Origin: Escallonia rubra
Taxonomy: Eukaryota > Streptophyta > Magnoliopsida > Escalloniales > Escalloniaceae
Direction of reading: 5' to 3'
Length of the DNA: 64,000 nucleotides
NCBI GenBank assembly: GCA_033065855.1
Contig: JAVXUO010000397.1
Span: 116,001 to 180,000, forward strand
The notes under the pieces were generated by a model. That model saw only the letters and a program-made list of their open reading frames with translations. It was not told the origin of the DNA and searched no databases. Made by a program: the position numbers and the translations under genes. Position 1 is the stretch's first letter; every line of letters begins with the position of its first letter. Positions 36,966 through 48,601 of the stretch are shown here, one piece after another.

Positions 36966-39900
36966 AGGGGTATAAAAACCCCCCATGACGATCCATTAGT
37001 CATCACAATAAAAGCAGGGAACTTTGATGTAAAACGTGTTCTGATTGACAACGGAAGTTCCGCCGATGTAACGCCCCGAATTTTCGGAGCGTTAATGTTA
37101 AATAATCATAGTCAGAAAAACCTTAAAATATCGAAATGTCTCCCCAAGTGGTCATTCAGAGCATGTACTGATTAATTCCAAAGATACATCAATAAATGTC
37201 AGCAGCCTAAAGCATTTATATACTCCAATTTACTCCGACATGGAGTTCCAAAATAAAATTCCAAATCCACATAGGTCCTCCTATTGTACTTTCTAAAAAT
37301 AACGAAACTAAATGCAAAACTAAATTACTAATACTGACTCTGATATAAAATTGCTAACTCTCAATCGCACAGCTAGCCCTGTAATCCAATCTCACCTACT
37401 GATCACCTGAAAGGAAAAACAATAAGGGAGTGAGCCAAATGCCCAGTAAGGTCGCTCAACGGACCAACCAAAAAGGATACAAAAAATTACGGACATACAT
37501 AATTTTTAACGGAACAGATACACGAAAGGATTTCAAAATGCCAAAATATATTCTTCTACAGAAACAGACACTAGAGAGCCATTCAGAATAAGGTTACACA
37601 TGTCATCACTGACACGTGAAACCAGGTTCAGAAAATTAGATCGCGATCTCTAGCTCATCCCACTGAGCTAGCCCACGTTCCAATCTACGTGGGTAAGTCA
37701 GAAATAAAAGTCACGTACACGTGACATGGCTCATCAGAATATAGGTAATATATTTATTTTTATCCAACTAATTTGCCAAATTACTGGGAAAGAAACTAAA
37801 GAGAAAGAAAAAGAAACCGATGGCTGTTAAAGCCACCCAAAGTATAATGAATGCTGAACCACTGAAATGCAAGGCACGAGACACTTGAACCGACTAGAAT
37901 CAGTACATCTCTAAGATCAGATAAGAAGACGTGAAGTAACAATGTGGATTAAGGATTTGAAAGGAAATCGAATGTCTTTGGAATTAAAGAAACATCTAAT
38001 ATATGGATTCCAAAACGACAAGCAAAAGGTAAATGATCAGGGAAAGAAAAGACTAAAGAGAACGGATAAAGGTTTCCGTTAACCACACATGGCTTCTCAT
38101 GGCAATAATTAGATTTATAACCGGTATAACATTTAAGCAAGAAAAGACATGGTGATGCTGGGCCACCATTAAAACTTAAATGAAGGTTAAAGCCAAACAG
38201 AAGGACATGGAGATGCTAGCCTATCAAACTGAGTGATTTAAGACCATAAAGATTCTGCGCACATGAAGAAGGCCCAGACATGGTGAATGCTAAGAGGCTG
38301 ACGAACATTAGAAAAAATAATAATAAAGAAGGCAAGTCACATAACACCAAGAACATGAATAACGAGCTAATGGCCAATTCAGTTGTAGATGCTGCCAAGA
38401 AGCATATTGCCGCAAGTCCTAACAACTCTTACGCAGGCTCAATCGAACGCACAGACCATGTAAGAATCCTCACAACTGAAATTGATTTAATCCTATGGCA
38501 ATACGGATTTGAAAAGTAAATATTCACGATATGAGATTGATTGGTCCAACGCTAAATCAGATTTCAAAAAAAAAATAAACCCTTACCTCTGATCGTGATT
38601 AAATCCAAAATTTGATCTTCTCAATATAATTGTATCAAAAGCCCTATAAATTAACAAACCCAAAGGTTCTTATTAAATTATAATGACAACGAAAATTCGT
38701 AAACTACTACAATCCCAAATCAAAAATTCTTACCTCAAGCAAATTGTAAAATCCCAAGAAGTCTCTTCTTAGGGATTCTTTTGAGGCTCCTCTGAACTTT
38801 GGTGTGCTCCTATGAATGTACGTAACTATCAGACACCTAAAAGATATATATTTATATTCCTAAAACAAATAGAATTTCAAAATACCCATTACGTCCCAAA
38901 CTCTATAATTTTATTATTATTATTATTATTTAAGCATTTAAATATGAGGGGTCTAACAGCCGATGTCTTATTTTATGATGCATTTCAGAAGATGAACATT
39001 CCAGCAAACCGTCTCCGAAAGATGGATGCACCATTGTGTGGCTTCTCCAATCATCCAGTCGCGGTTGAAGGTATCATTGCACTCTCGGTTGCGATTGGCA
39101 CACCTCCGGCACAGGCCAACTTCATGCTTGATTTTGTGGTGGTAAAGGTCCCCTCAGCGTACAACGCCATATTGGGACGGCCAGCACTCAATCAATTACA
39201 GGCAGTAGTGTCAACCTACCACCTCAAGATGAAGTTCCCAACGGAACAAGGGATTGGAGAGGTGAAAGGAGACCAAACTACAGCTCGTCAATGCTATGTG
39301 ACTTCATGCCGATCAAAGAACAAGGAAGCACTCATTATCGAAGACCTCCGGGAAGATACAAAGATGTAAAGGGGAGAACCAGTCGAAGATCTTATTAGCA
39401 TCGAACTATATCCCGGAGAAGAAAACAAAACAGTTCGGATAGGTTCAAATCTTAAGGAAAACACCAGACTCGAGTTGGTGAACCTATTGAGAACCTATGC
39501 GGATATATTTGCATGGACAGCTGCAGACATGCCTGGAATTGATCCAGAAGTCATTACCCATAGGCTGAATGTTGATCCATCCAGAAAACCCATCAAGCAG
39601 AAGAAGAGGACTTTTGCGCCAGAAAGACAGGAGAAGATTGAAGAAGAGGTAGATAAGCTCCAAACTGCCAACTTCATTGAAGAAATCCACTACCCAGATT
39701 GGATCGCAAACGTGGTCATGGTTCCTAAGACAGGCGACAGATGGCGAATATGTATCGATTACACAGATCTCAACAAAGCATGCTCGAAGGACAGCTACCC
39801 GCTCCCAAGGATAGATCTTCTTATCGACGCCACTTCGGGCCATGAACTGCTTAGTTTCATGGATGCATACTCTGATTATAACCAGATTATGATGCACAAG

Positions 39901-42600
39901 GACGATGTCTCCAAAACTTCATTCATCACAGAAAGAGGATTATACTGCTATAAAGTGATGCCCTTTGGACTCAAGAACGCCGGGGCAACCTACCAGCGTC
40001 TGGTGAACATGATCTTTCGGGATTTGATCAGAAAGAACATGGAAGTTTATGTCGACAACATGCTCGTCAAAAGCATAAAGCCAGAATTCCATGTCAAAGA
40101 CTTGAAAGAGACTTTCGACATCCTTCGAAAGTATCAAATGAAGCTGAATCCACTCAAATGCGCCTTCGGAGTCGCATCAGGAAAATTTTTGGGGTTTATA
40201 GTTTCTCAACGAGGGATTGAGGCTAACCCAGAAAAGATCAAGGCTATTCAAACCATGACGCCCCCGAAAACAATCAAGCAAGTACAAGAGTTAACGGGAA
40301 GAGTCGCAGCCTTGGGAAGGTTCATGGCTCGATCAGCTGAACGGTGCTTGCCATTCTTCAAAGCCATCAGAAAAGCAAAAAATTTCACTTGGACAGATGA
40401 TTGCCAAGAGTCGTTTGAAGAACTCAAAACGTATTTGAGTTCCCCGCCCCTACTTTCAAAACCACTTCCTGGCGAAAATTTATTTCTATACCTATCAGTC
40501 ACTGACGTCGCAGTCAGTACCGTTTTAATCAGAGAAGAAGATGGAATTCAGAAACCCATCTATTACATTAGCAAAGTCTTACAAGATGTAGAGACAAGGT
40601 ATCCAAAGATTGACAAGATCGCACTAGCCCTTATCATATCAGCTAGGCGTCTTCGACCATATTTCCAGTCTCATACCATTATCGTACTGACGGACCAACC
40701 ACTTAGAAAGGTATTGCTGAGCCCCGAGGCTTCCGGAAGACTAGTCAATTGGTCTGTAGAGTTAGGGGAATTTGACATCCAATATAATCCTCGCACTGCA
40801 ATTAAAGCTCAAGCCTTAGCAGACTTTATTGTCGAGTGTACATTACCCGAAGACCCTCCTCAACTAATAATTTCGGAGGTTCCAGACCCTTGGGATCTCT
40901 ATGTCGACGGTTCTTCAGCTATTGGCAGCAGTGGAGCCGGAATTATTCTTATAAGTCCATAAGGATTTACTATTGAATACACGCTTCGCTTTGGATTTCA
41001 AGCCTCAAATAACGAAGCAGAATATGAGGCCCTTCTTGCGGGGATACGGCTAGCACACGCCTTAAAAGTGGACTCACTATCAGTTTATAGTGATTCCCAA
41101 CTGGTGGTCAATCACGTCTTGGGAGATTACGAGGCCAGAGACGAAAGAATGGCTCAGTACCTTGACTTAGTTAAAACCTCAGCAGTGAAGTTTCAAAACT
41201 TCGTCATTTGCCAGATCCCCCGAGATCAAAATACTCAGGCAGATACATTATCAAGGCTTACTTCTACTGAAGAAACCAATGTCCAAAAACCGATATACCT
41301 TGAATTCCTAAAAGACCGCAGTATCGGTTCTCAAGTTGACATTGAAATCATAGATCAAGAACCCTGCTGGATGGACATCATCGACAAATACTTGTCCACA
41401 TGCGAATTACCAAGTGAAAGACATGAGGCGAAGAATCTTCGTGTCAAAGCTGCACGGTATGCCTTAGTAGAAGGGACTCTATACAAGAAATCATTCAGCC
41501 TTCCTTACCTTAGATGTCTACGACCATCGGAATCTCTATACGCATTACAAGAAGTACATGAAGGGATATGCGGCCAACACCTCGGAGGGAGGACATTGGC
41601 ACAGAAAATCTTAAGGCAAGGATACTACTGGCCAACGATACAGAAAGACCCAATCGAATTCACGCGAAGATGCGATAAGTGTCAGAAGTTTGCACCGGTT
41701 TCTCATACATCAGTTGCTCCTTTAACTTCGATTGTTTCTCCCATTCCCTTTGCTGTATGGGGAATAGATCTGCTGGGACCGTTTCCCATGGCGTCGGGAC
41801 AACGACGATTTGTGATCGTGACAATAGACTACTTCAGCAAATGGACCGAAGCATAATCTTTGGCAACCATTACTTCAGCCAAGTGTGAAGACTTCTTCTG
41901 GAAAAACGTCATCTGTCGTTTTGGAATACCAAAGGCTTTGGTCGTTGATAATGGAAAACAATTTGACAACAACAACTTTCGAACCTTTTGTACGAATCTG
42001 TCGATCGATTTGAGATTCACTTCTGTAGCTCATCCACAATCCAACGGACAGACTGAAAACATGAATCGAGGCATCCTACAAGGATTGAAGAAGAAGCTAG
42101 ACGATGCTAAAGGCGCATGGGTGGACGAACTCCCCAAAGTGTTGTGGGCTTATCGAACAACCCCGCATTCAGTCACAGGGGAAACACCTTTCTTACTCTG
42201 CTACGGAACGGAAGCAATGTTGCCAGTCGAGATAGGAGTTCCAACAATACGGACCTTACACTTCAACAAATTAAACAACGAAGATAGACTCCGAGCAAAT
42301 CTTGACTTAGTAGAAGAAGCTCGAACTCAAGCCCATGCACGATTTGTCGTCATAAAACAACGAGTGGCACGATATTACAATCAAAGAGTCTGATCCAGGC
42401 AGTTCAACGAGGGAGATTTAGTACTTCGCAAACTAGAAGTCTCCGATCCAAAGGCAGCGACGGGAAAGTTATCTTCAAACTGGGAAGGACCTTACCGTGT
42501 TATAAAGGTGCTCAAACCGGGCGCCTACGCACTAGGGACACTTTCTGGAGAATCCATCCCTCGTACTTGGAATGCAAAGAACTTGCGAAGATATTACTAG
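36966..42600 (+). pseudogene. pol of the Ty3 element: protease, RT, RNase H, integrase; broken
   Basis: Pol cleaves the polyprotein, copies RNA into DNA and inserts it. The protease motif LIDNGSSAD (about 37045) is cut by a solo LTR (37067-38958), and reading resumes at 38959. RT spans about 39600-40240 with VPKTGDRWRICIDY, MPFGLKNAGATYQR and YVDN where YVDD is usual (change at 40057-40059). RNase H has DGSS near 40912 and [10 protein letters not shown] and SDSQLV near 41020-41105. Integrase has an HHCC-type finger (about 41560-41680), then [17 protein letters not shown] and the NGQTENMNRG region. Stops at 39367, 40960, 41854 and 42391 lie in the one frame. The frame ends at TAG 42598-42600 after the C-terminal GDLVLRKL domain. 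Confidence 0.92.
37067..38958 (+). mobile_element. Solo LTR nested in the protease region
   Basis: A 1892-bp insert starts TGTAACGCCCCG and ends GGGGTCTAACA. GCCGA lies on both sides (37062-37066 and 38959-38963). It has no coding potential and no internal primer site or purine tract, so it is best read as a solo LTR left by recombination between the LTRs of a Ty3 (possibly Tekay-like) element. The reading frame of the host element continues across the target duplication. Confidence 0.85.
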
Positions 42601-42793
42601 TAGTGTCTCGGCACGAGCCAAAACACTTCCTTTTTTGGGGGATAAGGGGCACAGACCTTGTCAGAACTCCAATATCTTAAAAATAATCTTTAGCAGATTG
42701 TTTCGAATAAATGGGTTGATTAAGCAATCCAATGTAAACTTTATCTTTTACTCTAGCAATAAAGTTATTTTTTCTCAGTATTGTTGTAATATA

Positions 42794-43119
42794 AAGCTTA
42801 GCCAAAACATTCTGTCCGAACAGAGTGGCGGCCGAACACTCTGCCCGAACAGAGTGACAAGCTTAGCCAAAACATTCTGTCCGAACAGAGTGGCGGCCGA
42901 ACACTCTGCCCGAATAGAGTAACAAGTTTAGCCAAAACATTCTGTCCGAACAGAGTGACGGCCGAACACTCTGCTTGAACAGAGTGACAATCTTAGCCAA
43001 AACATTCTGTCCGAACAGAGTGGCGGCCGAACACTCTGCCCGAACAGAGTGAGAAATTTGAACCAAAACATTCTGTTTAAACAGAGTGATGGCCGAGCAC
43101 TCTGCCTTAACAGAGTGTA
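42794..43119. repeat. Tandem array, five units of 65 bp
   Basis: Units start near 42794, 42859, 42924, 42989 and 43054. Each carries a TTCTGTCCGAACAGAG block and a CACTCTGCCCGAACAGAGTG block, the latter a short stem-loop. The last unit is the most divergent. The array sits just after pol and before the 3' end of the antisense gene. Confidence 0.92.
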
Positions 43120-43470
43120 TAACTCTTGGGTTTTACAAAATACAAGAGAAGCCAGACGGATTAGCTACAGATCTAACTCCGTGAAGTAACAAAAGTTAAT
43201 GGGGGCATCGTCACTCCACCAAAACTTTTTGCATCTTCGAAATATAGGCCGAGCGAGGGTGCTCGACTTCTTTGCCGTCTTTAAGTGACGATTAAAGAGT
43301 TTGAGTCAAAGTAAAAATGAATAAAACTGTGTGAATGGTAAAACACAGAAACCATGAGAAACACATAGTAAGAACAAATTACGATAAAATTAAAAGATAG
43401 AGTTTTACATATAAGCCTTAAGATGGCATCGAAAACCTGTCTAAACAAAACAAAGAGACTAGCTACAAGT

Positions 43471-45482
43471 CTAAGCCTCGGGAGCATCACCAGAAGGACC
43501 TTCCCCTGGAAGATCAGAAGCTGCAACATCCCCTGCCTCTGGAGGCATAACAGTCTCCCCAGATGGTGACACAACCGCAGGCACAACAAAATCATCCAAG
43601 GGGATATCAGGAAAGCGCTCGGCAAACATCTCCTTGGCCTTCACAAAGCCAAGCTCATAAATCTCCAGGCCATCTTCGGTCCGCTTCTTCAGCCATTCAT
43701 TCCCCGCATTCCCATCTAAGAAATCGCGAATGCCTTGGTCTCGAGCTTTGGTCACCTCTTCTGCAGCCCTCTTTTTAACTCGATCCGGTTTCTTCTCCAG
43801 AGTCGCAATCCGATCAAGATGATCTTCCTCACGCTTGCTCAGCTCTTCAGCACGATGGGTGGCCTCCTGTGCTTCCTTAACTGCTTCCCTTGTCAGCTGG
43901 GCCTCCTCGGCCGCCACCTGCCTTGCCATCTCAAAGCGAGAAAACATCTCAGATCCACTGGCGTACATCTGGAATGAAAATTGAGTTCATCAGCTGAATA
44001 AAACTTGAAAACAAAAACAGAAACCTAGTTGAGACAAAAGACGTTACCGTATAGACGGCCTGGGCAAAGGAGCAGGCAAAAGTCTCGTGGGTCTGATTCT
44101 GAAAAACCTCCTTGTCTCGGGGAAGAATCCCATGACGAAGATGCTGCTCCGAGACCTGACTGTCCGGCATCCCGAGGTCATCACGCCTAAGTGTCCATCT
44201 CGGGCGAAAGATGGGATCATCCTCAATAGAAACTTGCTCAAGTATCCGTGGAGAGCGTTCTGAAGGAGTGACTCTAGTCCTCTTAGGAGCAGGAGGCAAC
44301 TCCACACTTGGCTGCTTCTCCTTTCGCTTCCCCTTAACTTTATGAAGAACGCCAAGGAAGCCTCCCTGCTGCGATTTTCCACCACCGCTAGCCATTTCTG
44401 CAATGAAGAAAGAAGTCAATACGGGAATAAATATTGAAGTCAAGTTTAATCCAATATCTTATGCAAAACACACCTAAAGGAACGGTCTCAGCGGATGACA
44501 CGCTAGGAATAGCAGGAAGAGGAGGAATCAGAAGACCAGCTGGAATGGGCTTTGAAGGTATGATCTTCGCCCACTCCAATTGCTCCTCCGAAAGAGATTC
44601 ATCTATACAAAGACCGCCTTGAAGTTTAATATGACTAAGTATGTGCTTAGTCTGGCTGTTGGGAGTAGGCTTGCCAGGATTTTCGAAATCCTTACAATAA
44701 GGATTCCACACTCTGTCAAAAGGAAGGTCCCCCTTGTCCAGTCAGCCAACAAAGAAGTATCTGGAATGCCAGCCTTTATTCAACTTCGGGCCTCCCTTCA
44801 GAAGTCGTTGCCTACTGTGAATGTAATACCATCCGGGGCAGTTGGCAACTCCTTTGACGAAACAGACTTCAAAGAAGACTCTCATAAAATCTGTTACATC
44901 TGGTTTGTAACCTGAAGTCTGGACCAAATATATGAGACCGGCAAGCTTCCTCCAACCATTTGGAATAAGCTGCCCGGGAGCCATGCGATAATGCTCAAAG
45001 AAACGAAGAGCAAAAGGATGGAGAGGAAGTCTATACCCAGACTTCACCTGCTCTTCATAGACACCCGTTTCAAACTTCGTGCCGTAGTTAGCTGGTTCAC
45101 CCAAACCAGGAAGACGAGCATACCAACCTTCGGGAAGAGGATATTCCCGAATTAAATCCTGCAAATCTTCGGTCGACATCTTACTAGACTTTTTGTCAGC
45201 AGTATACCAAGGCTTTGGATTAGCCTTATCTTCGACCTGATCCTTTACATCTCCTAAAGGATTCATTCCAGATAAAAAATGCGAAGGCTGTGAAGATGAA
45301 GGTGGTAATGGTTGAGAGGATGAAGGTTGGAATCGTTGAGAGGATGAAGGTTGGAATGGTTGAAAAGTTGAAGGTAGTGGGGGTTGTGGATTTGAAGTCC
45401 CAACTTCACTTCCTGAAGTTGCAACTCGTTCTGAACTCGAAGACGAACTACTACTCGAAACAGAAACTGAAGTATCAGACAT
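43471..45482 (-). pseudogene. Antisense spliced gene inside the Ty3 element (transposase_28-like)
   Basis: Three exons on the - strand join in frame: 45482-44474, 44397-44048, 43968-43471 (1857 nt, 619 codons counting the stop). Introns of 76 and 79 nt have TTAG/GTGTGT...TTGCAG and TACG/GTAACG...TTCCAG borders. Exon 1 has a Ser/Pro/Gln-rich N-terminus, then YPLPEGWYARLPGLGEPANY and LPLHPFALRFFEHYRMAPGQ, the 'putative gypsy-type transposon' (transposase_28) pattern of plant Ty3 extra ORFs. Exon 2 is basic (KGKRKEKQ, PKRTR), suggesting nuclear entry. Exon 3 is an Ala/Glu-rich coiled coil. One in-frame TGA at 44742-44744 breaks it. Its role is unknown; related antisense ORFs occur in Tat-branch elements. 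Confidence 0.8.
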
Positions 45483-45774
45483 GTTTTCTACTTCTACTAC
45501 AAATATGAGACTACGACAAACTTGAAGTGCTGAACAGGAATGGTAGAAGAAAAGACTTACTTGCAGAGTAATGTGCTCCCAAAAATTTTCGAGTGAAGGT
45601 AAAATGAAGTGAAAGTTCTCTTTTATAGAGAAGCGCCAAGTAACCGTTTCTTGGAAAATGCAACGGTTCGTATACCCTACACGTGTCACAAACTGAAGAG
45701 TAGGGAAACTTAAAAAATTTCAAATTCCCGCTCAAAATTCCCACACGTGACACGTTGGAGGCACCAAAACTTTG

Positions 45775-46290
45775 CTCGAGCAGAATCTCGACCGAACACT
45801 CTGCCCGAGCAAAGTGACAACGGCCGAGCAGAATTTTGCCCGAACAGAATCTCGACCGAACACTATGCCCGAGCAGAGTGACAACGGCCGAACAGAATTT
45901 TGCCCGAGCAGAATCTCGACCGAACACTCTGCCCGAGCAGAGTGACAACGGCCGAACAGAATTTTGCCCGAGCAGAATCTCGTCCGAACACTCTGCCCGA
46001 GCAGAGTGACAACGGCCGAACAGAATTACGCCCGAGCAGAATCTCGTCCGAACACTCTGCCCGAGCAGAGTGACAACGGCCGAACATAATTATGCCCGAG
46101 TAGAATCTCGTCCGAACACTCTGCCCGAGCAGAATCACAACGGCCGAGCAGAATTATGCCCGAGCAGAATCTCGCCCGAACACTCGGCCCGAGCAGAGTG
46201 ACAACGGCCGAAATGAATTATGCCCGAGCAGAATCTCGTCCGAACACTCTGCCCGAGCAGAATCACAACTGCCGAACGGAATCATGTCCG
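45775..46290. repeat. Tandem array, eight units of 64 bp
   Basis: CAGAATCTCG recurs every 64 bp (45781, 45845, 45909, 45973, 46037, 46101, 46165, 46229). Most units contain CACTCTGCCCGAGCAGAGTG, a perfect 8-bp stem with a CCGA loop. The array begins about 290 bp upstream of the antisense gene's start codon, so it may lie in or near its promoter. Confidence 0.92.
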
Positions 46291-46590
46291 AGCAGAATAT
46301 GGTCTGAACAGAACCATGTCCGAGCAGACTCCTTCCCGAACAGAACGATGTCCGAGCAAAAAATGGTCCGAACAGAAGCATGTCCGAGCAGAATCCTTCC
46401 CGAACAAAAGTCTGCCCGAACAAAATCCTATCCGAACAGAACCATGTCCGAACAGAATATAGTCCGAACAGAACTATGTCCGAGCAGAATCCTTCCCGAA
46501 CAGAAGCATGTCCGAGCAGAAACTGGTCCGAGCAGAATCTCGTCTGAGCAGAAGCTAGTCTGAGCAGAACCCTGTCCGAGTAGGCATTCT
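46290..46590. repeat. Degenerate short tandem repeat, about 21-bp units
   Basis: Variants of CATGTCCGAGCAGAA alternate with ATGGTCCGAACAGAA-like units. The motif is clearly kin to the 64-bp array but has lost the long period. Long open frames on both strands here are by-products of the repeat. Confidence 0.85.
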
Positions 46591-46712
46591 TTTGAATATT
46601 TGAGATATCAGACAAACATGTTCAATTCTGTTTTTGGCATATTTCGCTGTCACCAGTGGAAAAGGCGTGCTTCCACCCGCTTTGTTGAACGCTGGTAGAA
46701 GTAGGGGGCATA

Positions 46713-47155
46713 TGATATAACCGAAAATATCCCTCCAATCTATGAATGACACGTGGCAGGTGTGGTGCGTGGCCCATGCTGGTTCACTACTGATATGGCA
46801 CTTACCATATCAGTCACCAGACAGAATCCTAAAGAAACTCTAACTCTATCAGCAAAGATCAATATGGGATCCTCCAGGATCCTAGTGAGATTCTGATTAG
46901 AGTTAATTGAAGCCCAATTCTAAAAGGATTCCTCTTGCCACCACTATATAAAGAGGGTCAAGCCCCCCAGGTAAGCCTAAGTTCACACACATACATATTG
47001 TGCAATATTGTTATTCAGAGTTCTACCTTGTTAGCATTCTCTGACTTAAGCATCGGAGCGTTCCCCCGCCGGAACCCCACCCGGCGGTCACTCCGTGTTC
47101 TCTTTTGTAGGCCTGAATTCTGATACTGTTCCCGATCCAGTTTCTAGCTGCAGCA
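46713..47155 (+). repeat. 3' LTR of the Ty3 element
   Basis: It starts TGATATAACCGA, ends GCTGCAGCA and is 443 bp. The purine-rich tract AGAAGTAGGGGGCATA immediately precedes it and is the likely plus-strand primer. A TATA box is at about 46944-46952. Confidence 0.95.
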
Positions 47156-47160
47156 CTCAT

Positions 47161-47897
47161 AAAACTGAATATATAGATACATATATGTATATGGTTTATA
47201 TTCAAACAATTTCAATCGATTTCCACTCTTTTGGTTTAAGATCATACCCTATCAGATTTAGGATTAAATTTTTTTTTTCTTTCATCCTCCTCTTTCTTCT
47301 TCCTCCTTTCCCCTTTTTTTCTTCTCTGTTTCCTTCCCGCGGCTTTTTCTGTTCCTATTCTTCAGGCTTGTTCTTGAATTTGTTTTATTTCTATTTTGTA
47401 CCCCAAAATTTTCTTTTATATTTTCATTCCATAATCTTATCTCTACAATAGTTTATTGTTTGTACTTTGATTCTCTCAAGAGGTGGGAGACACTCGGCAG
47501 ACTTCTCCTCACCTTATGACACATTTTGCAAACTTTTATAATTTGCACTTTGGCCCCTCAAGTTTCCAAAATTGCATTTTGACCCCTCGACTTTGGAAAA
47601 TTACAATTTGACCCCAAAATCACCCTAACCCTCCATGTAGCCCCCTAACACCTCATTATCATCAAAAGGATGTTACTTAATAAAGATATGCATCCCGTTC
47701 ATCATATTTTCTAAAATTATATTTTTGCCCCTTAACTTTCCAAAATTACATTTTAACCCCCAAAACCACACTAACCCCCTTATTTAGCTCCCTAACACTT
47801 AATCATCACAAACATATTGCTACTTAATAAAAATAACACCCCTTAATTAATCAAACTTACGGTTAAATTAATTCTCGCTATTTTCCGGAATATCACA
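47161..47897 (-). mobile_element. Long solo LTR (Ty3-like), terminal piece
   Basis: This is the remainder of the LTR interrupted by the 12.5-kb Ty3 element. On the - strand it begins TGTGATATTCCGG at 47897. It holds two related blocks of about 140-150 bp (about 47540-47700 and 47700-47850), each with 'cccc...caaaattacatttt' text. Confidence 0.7.
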
Positions 47898-47902
47898 AAA
47901 GG

Positions 47903-48592
47903 TGTGCTCCGAAAAATTAGATTGTTTCCGTGTATCCAAATGAACCAGATTGTGACGAAAAATATATGAAGTGCCCCTGACATTAGTGCTCCTAGGAAAA
48001 GAGTCAATCCAAGCAATAAGCCATTCTCTTCCGGAACAGTTGATATCTTCAGTATGTGTATCCCGAGGGGTATACCAAACCAAATAGGTCTAACACCAGG
48101 GCATTGCACGAAGAGGTGATCGGTATCTTCAATATGGAGCTCGCATAAGGGGCAAATTTGGGTCACTAGAAGGTTTAGGTTTTTTAGTTTAGATCGCGCC
48201 AGTAATCGATTCCATAAAATCTGCCAGATCAAGAAACAAATCTTAATTGGCAAAGGCAATCTCTAGAGCTTTTCCCAAATAATTCCATTGGAGACACTTG
48301 GCGGGAATGGTAGCCTTCTGTTCGAATTTAAGTGCAGAGCTTTTGCATTATATAGCATGCGATAGGCTGAGGATACCGTAAAATCTCCATGCACTTTTGT
48401 CCCCAGACAAGTTGGTCATCAAAATCCAGGTGTAGAATATGTATAGCCAAGATAGAATTAGCAATATGAGGAGTAAACAATATGAGGAGTAAACAAGTGG
48501 GAAAACTACTGCGCATCGGTATGTACCAACGATTAACAAACCTCGACTTGAGAGTCGGTCATAGAGACTCGGTCAATGCATAAGGAGAGGGT
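47903..48592 (-). mobile_element. L1-type LINE, zinc-binding RT end (5' part of the remnant)
   Basis: On the - strand it reads HIANSILAIHIL and DDQLVWGQK, then IKICFLIWQILWNRLL, CPLCELHIEDTDHLFVQCP and WFIWIHGNNLIF. This is the reverse-transcriptase zinc-binding domain (zf-RVT) of plant LINEs. Its frame runs into the target duplication and is taken up again at 29791, showing both pieces were one element. A TATTCTTTT at about 48593-48601 may pair with 29024-29032 as the LINE's own target duplication; poly-T makes this uncertain. Confidence 0.78.
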
Positions 48593-48601
48593 TATTCTTT
48601 T

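Larger units (their letters stand above)
34689..47155 (+). mobile_element. Tat/Retand-like Ty3 retrotransposon, full length but inactive
   Basis: The element is 12467 bp, including a nested solo LTR. It has two LTRs of exactly 443 bp, a target duplication CTCAT (34684-34688 and 47156-47160), a tRNA-type primer site, gag, then protease, reverse transcriptase, RNase H and integrase in the Ty3 order. Between pol and the 3' LTR it carries tandem arrays and an antisense spliced gene. That extra antisense gene and the tandem repeats are known in the Tat branch (Retand, Ogre and kin). The LTRs differ at about 18 sites by eye (about 4%), so the insertion is not very recent. Gag-pol has several in-frame stops, so it cannot move on its own. 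Confidence 0.93.

Noticed and set aside
42794-46590. CRISPR-like spacing of repeats
   Set aside because: Units are contiguous tandem repeats inside a plant retrotransposon, with no unique spacers, and CRISPR is not expected in a plant nucleus.
46154-46615. Long open frames on both strands in the 21-bp repeat region
   Set aside because: They are translations of the repeat itself (SEQNHVRAE-type periodicity) and have no domain.
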